Source: Alitta virens (lineage: Eukaryota; Annelida; Polychaeta; Phyllodocida; Nereididae). From it: a stretch of 64,000 bases of DNA. The translations under genes and the position numbers were made by a program. Shown here piece by piece: positions 56,101 to 64,000 of the stretch. The stretch lies in assembly GCA_932294295.1 (NCBI GenBank), contig OW028576.1:43998247-44062246 (forward strand), given 5' to 3'. Every line of letters begins with the position of its first letter. Position 1 is the first letter of the stretch. Under the pieces are notes generated by a model. The model was not told the DNA's origin. It was given only the letters and a program-made list of their open reading frames with translations, and made no database searches.

Positions 56101-59100
56101 AACCCATGACCATGCGCGTACAAGTCCAACACCTTATCCACTTGGCCACAGCACCCACTGTAATGGTGACATGAATGATATGAATGATATGTCATTAGTA
56201 ATATAACAATCTGCAGCACTATACTTATAACAATTTAATTGTAACTATGAAGGTTTAGTCCTGACCTTGAGAAATTCATTAGAGTTTGATTTCTACACAG
56301 CTGAAGAAGCCCATGAGTGAAAGCTCCTGGTGACTTGAAGAATGAGACCTTAGGCTTCGAGCCTAGAAATCAAACTCTAATTTAATTGTATATGAAAGAT
56401 TCCAAGTTGTCTTATAATGTAATATAATGTCAATTCAACGTTCCGTCTTGATATCAAATCTATTACTATTAAATTTTGTTTTCCAGAGAGAGATGCCTCT
56501 GGCAAAATCCCTGGCACTGGCTCATCCGTGGATGGGAAAGAGAAAGGCGCAGAGAAAGAAATGGTGTCTGTCGAGAAAGCAGGAGGGCTGAAGTCGCAAC
56601 CATCCGAAGCATCTTCCGGATGGTTCGGTAGAAGCTCTGGTGGGTGTGATCGGTCTTTCAATATTTTAATGACTTAAAAATTGTTTGGTCGAAAATAATA
56701 TAACGTTGATAATATGTTACAAACAAGTGACCTAACAATCACTAGGAATTACTTGTTTATGACAAATATAATCTGAACTACATGTTTGTTTTTTTCATAA
56801 GATTTACCACTATACTAGGAATTCTAAATTTACAGTTACTCAAATTTTTGACAAAACTGTTCTATAATATATGCATCTGATTTGTATAATGTGACAAAGC
56901 TTCCATCATGAATATAAGAATATAAAGATTTATTAATGGTTGCAATAAGAGATCTTGATCAAATTACACCACAAATTTAATGTCTAATTAATACGAATCA
57001 GGATTTGAACCCATGACCATTTATTTATATATATAGAGATAATCAGAACCAATACCATGGGGCCACCCAGCTACAACAAATATTGGAAACATTAGGATTT
57101 ATGATTTGAATTTCTGTAGATATTTTACGTTATTCTCAAAATTGAATAGTACAAATTATAGCATCTGTTAGAATGATAGGCTAGGCCACATATTCTGAGG
57201 GGAAGTTTGTAATATTGAATTCTTGTTCAATTCTTAGACCCAGTTATGAAAAAAGTGGAGGAAATCACTGACGAAATGAAAGAAATGTCCAATGAAGAAC
57301 TGAAGAAGTTGGAAGAGCAAGAGAAGAACGCTGCAGACCGAATTGAGGCACAGATGGTGGAAACCATGGCAACCGGACGAGCAGTGGATACTGGGATAGA
57401 GGAATTGCAAGCAGAGACGGAAGATTTTGAGAAAGCTTGGAATAGAGAGCAAGAAGAGAAAAGAAAGAGGGAAGAAGAAGAAAGGAAGAGAAAGGAAGAA
57501 TTAAAGAAGGAAGAAGAGGAAAGAAAGAGGGAAGAAGAAGAAAGGAAGAAGAATGAAGAAGAAGCAGAAAGGAAGAGAAAGGAAGAATTAAAGAAGGAAG
57601 AAGAGGAAAGAAAGAGGAAGGAAGAAGAATTAAAGAAAGAAGCAGAAAGAAAGAGGAAAGAAGAGGAAGAGGCTGAAAGGAAGAGAAAAGAAAATGAGGA
57701 AAGAAAGAGGAAAGAAGAGGCTGAGCAAAAGAAGAAGGAAGAAGAAGAGAGAAAGAGAAAGGAAGAAGAGGAGGCAGAAAGAAAGAGAAAAGCAGAAGAA
57801 GAGAAGAGGAAGGAAGAAGAATTAAAGAAGAAAGAAGAGGAAGAGAGGAAGAGAAAGGAGGAAGAGGAGGCAGAAATAAAGAGAAAAGCAGAAGTAGAAG
57901 AAAAGAAGAGGAAGGAAGAAGAATTAAAGAGAGAAGAGGAAGAGAGGAAGAGAAAGGAGGAAGAAGCAGAAAGAAAGAGAAAAGAAGAAGAGGAGAAAAA
58001 TAGGAAAGAAGAAGAGGAAAAAAAGAGGAGAGAAGAGGAGGCAGAGAGAAAGAGGAAAGAAGAAGAAGAAGCTGAAAGGAAGAAGAAAGAAGAGGAAGAG
58101 AGGAAGGAAGAGGAAGACAGAAAAGCGGAGGAAGAAAAGAAGAAAAAAGAAGCAGAGGAAGCTGAAAGAAAGAGAAAAGAAGAAGAGGAACAAAAACTTG
58201 CAGAAGAAGAATTAAAAAGAAAGGCTGATGAAGAAATTAAGAAGTTGCAACAGGATGCTGATGAAAAAATGAAGAAGATGCAACAAGATGCGGATGATGA
58301 AGTTAAACGAGCTGCGGAGGAATTGAAGAAACAACAAAGCAAGGCAGAGGCAGAAGAAGAATTAAAGAAAGCTGAGTCGGAAATGAAGAAAGGGGAAGTT
58401 TTTGCTGCAGAAGAAGTTAACTTAGCAAAAGAATTAGGAAAGAAAGTTGATGACTTGTTTGGTTTAGATAAATCAGGAATTGAAGATAATGGAAAAGACG
58501 TTGAAAGGGATTACGTTATGGTTTCACCCCCTCATTCGCCCCTCCAGCAAGTGGTGGCGCCACCGTTGATGGCTGTCAAAAAGGAAGAAGACCAACAGGA
58601 AGTGGTTCGCAAGCGCCAACAAGTGGAGGAAGTCATGGCTGTGGTGAGTGATAATAGGGAACTGTGAAATTGCTAATTGAAATAATGGACAGTATTCAGA
58701 ATTTTATAGTTATTTAATGATGGAGAATTTGAAATGCATTATTAGCATTAACCTTAAAGGTGTAAATTCAGCTATTACGAGATTAATTTTGATGGTAAGG
58801 ATGAGTGATAATAGTCGAATTGTTCAAAAATAGTTAACCAAAAAAGAATGGACAGCTGTTTGCTTTAGCGACACGGAGAATATTAAACTTACAGTTGCTA
58901 ATCTTAACTGTGTGCTTTCAGCAATTTAGTAGTTGAAAAGTCATTCAGTTACCATGTCATTGTAGTCTATTTCAACTAATTATAGTCACACGTACATAAT
59001 AGTAATATCTACAATAATAATATTAATAAATTTTTCCTGAGAGAATCTTCGCTTTTAGACAAGGACCTAGTATATGCTCTGATTGTTGTAAAAATTATAT

Positions 59101-60232
59101 TCAGGTATCAAAAGACGAGCATGACAGTGTGTCCGACTTGGTGAATGACCTAACGACCAAACAGCAGAAAACTACAGACTTCGACAAAGCCAGGTAAATA
59201 GATAGTTGAACTATATTATATTAATGGAGTGTTACTACTCTGAAGCAGTCCAGTCAGCTCACATGACCAGCTGCTAGAGGCAGACATAATGATGAGATGA
59301 TAACTGGGCCGGTAGTCCGGTGCACCCAGTGGGTGGGGTCTTCGCTTACTCATAAAGTGCTATAATGATCTAGAGCTCCGGGAGAAACTATGCCACTAAG
59401 AGACAATCCCACCCATGTTACACATTTACCCCGTGCGTGGGGTCTTTTACTTGCCTCAGTATAGAAACCCAGTACAAGGCACAGCCAATTTAACGTCTGA
59501 TGTGATCGACATCCAGCTGGGATGTTGCTCAGATTCAGATTCATAAATCATTTATTCAGCTCCGCATACAAATAAACAAATAATAATAATTCACAGTTAA
59601 CAATGAATGGTTTAGAGCTAGGTAACCCTTTTAAGGTCATATTATCACCGCTACTGAAGGGCTGCCCAACAACAAATATTCAATAAAATAAAATTAAATT
59701 AAATTCTATAGGCGCCTTGTCTTGCCTTTCATCGCTCATGAAGGGTGTCCAACCCAGGAATTGAACCTGGGTCCTTCAGAGGACTGAAACATCGCAAGCG
59801 TTCAAATCATGTCGTTGTGAGTCAGTTTGTCGGACTAATTGCGTGCTACAATACAGTATGCTCTCTTTTTCTTTTCAATTTTTTTCCTGCTATTGTTTGT
59901 CTGACGAACATGGTCCAACAACATCCATAGAAAATGAGCAGCTGGCACGTACAATATATGCACGTAACATCATACCATTAGAAAAATTGGGAGAATTATG
60001 ACCTGCAAATACTTGGACAGTGACAAAGTCCTATTATATGACTTGTTTAGTTCAAGTGAATGTATATCTAAATATAGGACATGACAAAAAATATAAGAAT
60101 GAGTAGAATAGAATAGAATAGAATAGAATAGAATGTTTCGTCTGAAAAAGAAGATAGATAGGTAGATAGATAAATAGACAGATAGACAGATAGATAGATA
60201 GAGATAGCTAGGTAGATAGGTAGATAAGCAGG

Positions 60233-60266
<34 letters not shown>

Positions 60267-63200
60267 ATAACAGGTTGATTGATTGATTGATTGATTGATT
60301 ATCAATTTCAATATTACAATATTTGATACAAGGTGACATGCACTCTCTGACTTACTTGAATATGTCTGATTGGTCTAGACAGTGAAAAACCAATCTTGTC
60401 ATACTATGATTTATTTATGTTATTTGCCTTATTTTCTTGAGTACTGCTTGGGCCCATTTATTAGATTGCCCACTGTCTGATGGAGACTTCATAGTGAGGT
60501 GGTCATAATAGTGAGGTGGTCTTTATAGTGAGGTGGTCTTAGTAGTGATTTAGTATCAATTGTGAGGTGGTCTTGATAGTAAGGTGGTCTAAATAGTGAG
60601 GTGGTCTTAATAGTGAGGTGGTCTTAATAGTGAGGTGGTCTTAATAATGAGGTGGTCTTAATAATGAGGTGGTCTTAATAGTGAGGTGGTCTTTATAGTG
60701 AGGTGGTCTTTATAGTGAGGTGGTCTTAGTAGTGATTTAGTATCAATTGTGAGGTGGTCTTGATAGTAAGGTGGTCTAAATAGTGAGGTGGTCTTAATAG
60801 TGAGGTGGTCTTAATAATGAGGTGGTCTTAATAGTGAGGTGGTCTTTATAGTGAGGTGGTCTTAATAGTGATGTGGTCTTAATAGTAAGGTGGTCTTTAT
60901 AATGAGATGGTCTTAATAGTGAGGTGGTCTTAGTTGTGATTTGGTATCAATAGTGAGGTGGTCTATTAGCGAGGTGTTCTTAATGCAGAATTCAAATGTA
61001 ACTCATGCCCTCTTTGAATCAGGAAAAGCCTATATTTAGCTCTTATGTAATCACCAATCAGAAAATTACAGCATATATCTCGATATATTTATTGGATGTG
61101 TATTTTTATTAGTATTTGCTCAGCACAGTCATATGTCTCAAGTGTTGGTCGAGCAGTCATATTTTTCTTGTATCAACACACTTTTTCTTTTTCTTTACAT
61201 TCAACTTTCCGAACACACTTAAAGCGTCTAGCATATATGCGGTCGATCAATATTGTAAATTTTTGTTAGTCGTAGTATCCAGGGCTTGCCACCTACATGA
61301 AAAGCATATATATTGCGATGAAATGAAGAAGAAAATTGGTGAAACAAAAATGTAGACTTTTAAGTGCTACAAGTCTACAACCTTGTCTGCCTGCAGGTTT
61401 TATAGTTTCTACTATGACCATAGTGGGATAGGTAGTAAAATAATGAAGAGGTGGGGGGCCTAGCTCAGTGGTAGCTCGCTGGGCTTCCAACCACTGGGTC
61501 CCGGGTTCAATTCCTTTTCGAGCCTATGTTTGATGGCTGTTTCATACTTCGTCTCATTGCCATGGTCCCTACCTGTCCTAATTAGCCCATCAGGTGCAGA
61601 AATACAGGACGTAAAGCCCTAATCCACCACCACTAGTACAATAATGAAATAGAAATTATTCAAAAGTACCGTAATCTGGGGTGATAAGGGACGATGGGGT
61701 GACAAAGGACACAAACCCAGAAAGTTAATAATGACGTCATAGAGGTGCTTTTTTTGTGTCCTTTGTCCGCCAATCGTCCCTTATTACCCCAGATTACGGT
61801 AATTCATTTCCCCTTTTCATTTAGTACTTTTGAATAATGTCTATATCAATATTGTACTACCTATCCCACATGGTCATATTATACCCCCAAAATGTTGAAT
61901 TTTTTTTTTTTTAATTTACAGCTGTGCTGGTGTATAACTAACAAACAAAGCAGAATATAGGCCTCATTATACATGCTATTAATCTATATAATGTTCAGAT
62001 ACTTCCGGCTATATATCAAGCGATTCTAAAGAATTACAACCATACAGTAAAGGTTCAAAGTATTGATTTTAGCTCAAGAAGTTACCATACCATTAATAGG
62101 AATCTTTGGCTATTCATTCTTGATTAACCTGCATAATGAGAATTGACAACAGCAGTTGTGACTCTCTATCTCTTGCCATTTAGAAAATATGCCGATTCAA
62201 AAATGACTCAAAATATGGTTTTTGATTGATTTTCTCAAATTTCAAAGGACTATTATTTCTGCAATTTTAGTGATAGACATCTGATATTTTGCATAGATTC
62301 ATCTCATATGATGAAGTTTAAGTGTATATAATATAAAATTAACCTGAGATAGTCATGCGGGGGGGGGGGGGGGGGCACTTCCAGAAATTTGGTTGATCTG
62401 ACATGGAATGACCCTTTATGGTTAATACATCGGTCCACAAGAACTTATGGTATGAGAGAAATATTTATACACCAAAATGTGGGTTTGCAAAAAAGGTTAT
62501 TTCACCAGCGATTGTCCCATTTCCAACCGCTTATATATATATATTTTTGTATGCCCCCATTGATCTCACATTTTCTTGACCTTGGTATTATTCTCATTAC
62601 TTTGACATGTCATTGAAAAGCACTGGAGCACAGAGTGCTATTGTAGTTGGGTCTTTTGTGTGCTTTTGTAGTCCTTTAACCCTTTAATTGAGTTTGTTCG
62701 AATTGAGTTTTGTGTGTTTCATGAGCCACTTCTTACCCACCATGGATGTTTTTAGCATGAGATGTTAAATTGGAGATACCCTGTACTCGGGTGTCTATGC
62801 TGGAGCAGGTAAAAGACCCCACCCATGGGGTAAATGCATAACATGGTGCGAACTCCAAGCCTAATCATCTCATCATTACGTCTGCCTGCAGTCAAAAACA
62901 TGTTTTTTTGGTGTCCCAAATATTCCTCAAAACATTTTACGCAAAGAATAAGGTTTAACTAACATCTATGTATGTCCTGTAATCTCTTCAAAAGTTGAAC
63001 TGACATATGACAGAGCTCTTACATAAAAAAAAAAATGATTATGACTAATAAATATTGAAATAGACTCAGGTCTCTCATTGAAATATCCCAGAAAGGGGAT
63101 TTTAACATGTTGGTATTAACAAACAACAGAAAAATACTTCAAAAAATTTACTTAGGACGCACAGGCGTTTGCCAATATATATGACATTGCTCAGTGATGA

Positions 63201-64000
63201 CAGCACTTAACACATAAGAACAACAAGAACACATGATTTGGTGAGTGGATACATTTTGCCACATTTATTGATTGGCATAAAGGAATGTTACATGCTTGTG
63301 TTTGTGGACACCCTTAGTGGGGACACATTAATAATAATTGGTAATACATATAGCAAGATTAAACAAGGTTATATGTGACATTTTGAGAATTTTTAAGAAA
63401 GGAAAATTTGAATTTTAAGGGACGGTGGGAGGGAGTAGAAAGAAGCGAATGACCAGTAGCATGGGGGAGATCCTTATATACCTGGGACAACTGGATTAGC
63501 CCAGCTGGCAGTCCCTGGTGGAGGCTGCGAACGTAACTTGACCCTGGTGGCCATCAAGGTATTGCCTGGAATGAAGGTTGCCTTGCCCAAGATGGTGTTA
63601 ACCCCGCTTACACATTAGTAAACATCATTTATACTTTAACTAATACCAAGGCTCCTGACTGCCTTAACTGGCTTCTCATCTCAAGAGGCAGCTATGTCGT
63701 TTGCAACAGCCAGGGGGAGTAAAAGCTGTTCTTGGCAAAGTCAGCAGCCGTGGTCTTCTTTCATGCTAACACACTTCCTAAGTGCTCTTTGATGGCAAAT
63801 GCCTTTGCTTAAAACTTCATTATGTTGTCTTAGTGTTGTTTTTCTGATGGGAATGTTCAACGAGGTGAAAAACAGCCTAGTGGCAATAATGCATTTACAC
63901 AGCAATGTATCAGGACATTTGATTATATTTCAGAGCCCTGTTCATCTGGCTGAGTTCCAAGGACCTCAAGACGTTAACATTCAAAAATGAGGACACAGGA
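49702..64000 (+). CDS. KY/hillarin-type transglutaminase-like protein with long charged helix (partial)
   Basis: Joined coding exons are 49,702-50,161; 56,487-56,639; 57,238-58,643; 59,105-59,193; 63,934-64,000 (continues beyond the window). All are GT-AG and in phase, giving 725 codons so far. Domains in order are: short N-terminus, one membrane segment, GSSETSQ repeats, a Ser/Gly/Lys linker, a Glu/Lys/Arg helix of about 280 residues, a tail with DYVMVSPPHSPLQQ, then LVNDLTTKQQKTTDFDKAR joined to ALFIWLSSKDLK. This last pattern is how the transglutaminase-like domain of kyphoscoliosis peptidase and hillarin begins, as I recall it. The catalytic Cys/His/Asp would lie right of the window, so activity cannot be judged. 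Human KY acts in muscle cytoskeleton; a cytoskeletal role here is inference. Confidence 0.65.
50162..51000. other. Intron of the KY-like gene, no feature seen
   Basis: AT-rich, with no conserved ORF or repeat recognised. Confidence 0.4.
51005..51245 (+). mobile_element. SINE family 1 (head partly lost)
   Basis: B-box-like GGGTTCAATTCC at 51,035 followed by the family body (CAGCTGGATTCGCATGAGAT; CATCTCATCATTATGTCTGC). Confidence 0.65.
51288..51420. repeat. AATAC pentanucleotide microsatellite, imperfect
   Basis: Repeated AATAC/ATACA units with drift to ACAAT and ACATT. Confidence 0.85.
52205..52345 (+). mobile_element. SINE family 1, tail part
   Basis: GCTGAGGCAAGTAAAAGACC, then TTATCATCTCATCATTACGC and CCAGTAGTATTGAGG. 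Confidence 0.62.
52350..53795. other. Intron of the KY-like gene, no feature seen
   Basis: Very AT-rich; no ORF, RNA or repeat family recognised. Confidence 0.4.
53800..54585 (-). mobile_element. 5'-truncated CR1/L2-like non-LTR element
   Basis: The minus strand has an open frame of 202 codons (54,579-53,971) covering the C-terminal part of a reverse-transcriptase protein. It includes RNLKFDKHILEIVKKISGKL, LFDYACTVWGCTDVN, RLQNRAARLITGCFD and WNSLPEELKDCNNVNLFK. The stop at 53,971 is followed by about 170 bp of 3' region. The open frame suggests a fairly recent insertion, cut short on the 5' side as is usual for this class. It lies antisense in an intron of the KY-like gene. Confidence 0.85.
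54781..54808. repeat. (AT)n microsatellite
   Basis: About 13 AT dinucleotides. Confidence 0.85.
54838..55178 (-). mobile_element. tRNA-derived SINE, family 1 (best copy)
   Basis: Read on the minus strand: A-box-like TGGCCTAATGGTTAAGGC near 55,165 and B-box-like GGTTCGATCCC near 55,095. The body runs through GACATCCCAGG, CCTCAGCATAGACACC reversed, to a tail at 54,838 (CAATGCTACTGGGTCTGAAG in plus). It defines a family with at least eight other pieces in this window. Confidence 0.82.
55925..56160 (-). mobile_element. tRNA-derived SINE, family 2, inverted
   Basis: Minus strand: GGCCAAGTGGATAAGGTGTT (A-box region) and ATGGGTTTAAACTCAGCC (B-box region), then the GGGAGTTGAGAAAGGCTC body. Related to 8,545-8,825. 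Confidence 0.72.
56487..56639 (+). CDS. KY-like gene, exon 3
   Basis: 153 bp, acceptor TTTTCCAG, donor GTGGGT, phase 1 at both ends. It codes ERDASGKIPGTGSSVDGKEK, then GLKSQPSEASSGWFGRSSG: polar and low in complexity, a linker between the membrane segment and the charged helix. Choosing this acceptor keeps the frame from exon 2 into exon 4. Confidence 0.68.
57238..58643 (+). CDS. KY-like gene, exon 4: long Glu/Lys/Arg helix
   Basis: 1,406 bp, acceptor TTCTTAG, donor GTGAGT after EEVMAV. A first part of normal complexity (VEEITDEMKEMSNEELKKLE; MATGRAVDTGIEELQAETED) leads into about 280 residues of nearly pure E/K/R with interspersed alanine (units like EEEERKRKEE and EAERKRKEEE). Then come heptad-like LQQDADEKMKKMQQDADDE and a proline-bearing tail (VSPPHSPLQQVVAPPL). 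The i/i+4 spacing of opposite charges and scarcity of hydrophobics favour a single stable alpha helix over a classical coiled coil. No stop codon interrupts a long purine-rich repeat, which argues for selection on the protein. Confidence 0.8.
57440..58230. repeat. Purine-only low-complexity tract
   Basis: The plus strand is almost exclusively A and G for nearly 800 bases (GAAGAAGAG, AAGAGG words). It coincides with the charged helix of exon 4. The opposite strand shows a misleading serine/phenylalanine frame. Confidence 0.88.
59105..59193 (+). CDS. KY-like gene, exon 5
   Basis: 89 bp, acceptor ATATTCAG, donor GTAAAT, phase 0 in and phase 2 out. It codes VSKDEHDSVSDLVNDLTTKQ and then QKTTDFDKA: the first helix of the transglutaminase-like domain. 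Confidence 0.7.
59250..59530 (-). mobile_element. SINE family 1, rearranged
   Basis: Contains GACCAGCTGCTAGAGGCAGA, then an inserted/duplicated segment at 59,305-59,415, then CATGTTACACATTTACCCCG through GACATCCAGCTGGGATG. Confidence 0.62.
60095..60302. repeat. Compound microsatellite
   Basis: (AATAG)n at 60,103-60,133, (GATA)n variants at 60,150-60,230 and (GATT)n at 60,231-60,300 interrupted by ATAACAGGTT. Confidence 0.93.
60491..60985. repeat. 17-bp minisatellite (TAGTGAGGTGGTCTTAA), about 29 copies
   Basis: Tandem TAGTGAGGTGGTCTTAA with variants. A block of about 200 bp containing the odd unit TAGTGATTTAGTATCAAT is itself duplicated (60,540 and 60,730). One or two isolated units occur at 2,676 and 16,297 in intron 1 of the METTL24-like genes. 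Confidence 0.93.
61451..61635 (+). mobile_element. tRNA-derived SINE, family 3
   Basis: The head reads like tRNA-Gly: CTAGCTCAGTGGTAG (A box) and GGGTTCAATTCC (B box), with TTCCAAC in the anticodon-loop position. The 3' side does not pair with the 5' acceptor strand, so it is not a functional tRNA. A unique body and ACCACCACTAGTAC tail follow. Confidence 0.7.
61669..61799. mobile_element. TA-flanked hairpin MITE (Tc1/mariner-type)
   Basis: 131 bp, flanked by TA (61,667-61,668 and 61,800-61,801). Its arms of about 47 bp begin CCGTAATCTGGGGT and differ at only a few positions. Confidence 0.88.
62359..62375. repeat. Poly-G tract
   Basis: 17 consecutive G in the last visible intron of the KY-like gene. 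Confidence 0.85.
62755..62890 (+). mobile_element. SINE family 1, tail part
   Basis: GTGTCTATGCTGGAGCAGGT, AAAAGACCCCACCCATGGGG, then TCATCTCATCATTACGTCTG. Confidence 0.65.
62895..63930. other. Intron of the KY-like gene, no feature seen
   Basis: No repeat family or independent ORF recognised. The 63-codon frame at 63,799-63,990 overlaps the last exon out of phase. Confidence 0.4.
63934..64000 (+). CDS. KY-like gene, exon 6 (cut by window end)
   Basis: Acceptor TTATATTTCAG at 63,931-63,933. In the phase required by exon 5 (AG|A = Arg) it is open to the last base and codes ALFIWLSSKDLKTLTF, then KNEDTG. DKAR joined to ALFIWLSS resembles the AxxFxWLT-type signature at the start of KY/hillarin transglutaminase-like domains. 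The match of phase, acceptor and motif is the main reason for linking it across a 4.7-kb intron. Confidence 0.62.

Noticed and set aside
57227..58342. 371-codon minus-strand frame rich in Ser and Phe
   Set aside because: It is the antisense shadow of the purine-rich charged-helix exon on the plus strand, with no domain, start context or splice support of its own.
59970..60311. 113-codon frame with INQS/YLSI repeats
   Set aside because: It is a translation of the GATT/GATA microsatellite.
61451..61523. Possible functional tRNA-Gly gene
   Set aside because: A and B boxes are good, but the acceptor strands do not pair and the sequence continues into a SINE body.

Overview
The window is animal nuclear DNA: AT-rich, with GT-AG introns of a few hundred bases to several kb, tRNA-derived SINEs, Tc1, CR1/L2-like and Ty3/gypsy-like elements, MITEs and many minisatellites. 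No rRNA, CRISPR array or prokaryote-style operon is visible. The repertoire fits a marine invertebrate, but the species cannot be fixed from the sequence alone.

Left half (1-36,545): a tandem array of three copies of one segment, all carrying a minus-strand gene for a type II membrane protein with a METTL24-like (Methyltransf_22-type) methyltransferase domain. Copy A (1-3,490) shows only exon 1; its other exons lie left of the window. Copy B (about 5,180-17,235) has a complete seven-exon model of 400 codons. Copy C (about 20,360-36,545) has a complete seven-exon model of 340 codons, shortened by two in-frame deletions in the membrane anchor and stem. Copies A and B are much more alike than either is to C. 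The copies act as before/after pictures for transposition: an intact Tc1 element sits in A while B has the empty TA site, MITEs sit in one copy and not the other, and a 7.9-kb LTR element sits in C.

The LTR element (20,421-28,341) has TG...CA ends, a 4-bp target duplication and a badly decayed Ty3/gypsy-like pol. In the env position it carries a much better preserved ORF for a secreted leucine-rich-repeat protein. This is the most unusual thing in the window.

Middle (36,550-47,800): a nearly complete CR1/L2-like non-LTR retrotransposon (PHD-like finger, endonuclease, reverse transcriptase), then gene-poor DNA with a SINE, a 73-bp tandem repeat, a possible solo LTR, a hairpin MITE and a 669-bp Harbinger-type non-autonomous element.

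Right half (47,800-64,000): a plus-strand host gene. A probable non-coding first exon is followed by a transmembrane exon with 21-bp repeats, a Ser/Gly-rich exon, a 1.4-kb exon coding a long Glu/Lys/Arg helix, and exons that begin a transglutaminase-like domain of the kyphoscoliosis-peptidase (KY)/hillarin type. The gene runs off the right edge. Its introns hold SINEs, a 5'-truncated non-LTR element, microsatellites and a 17-bp minisatellite.
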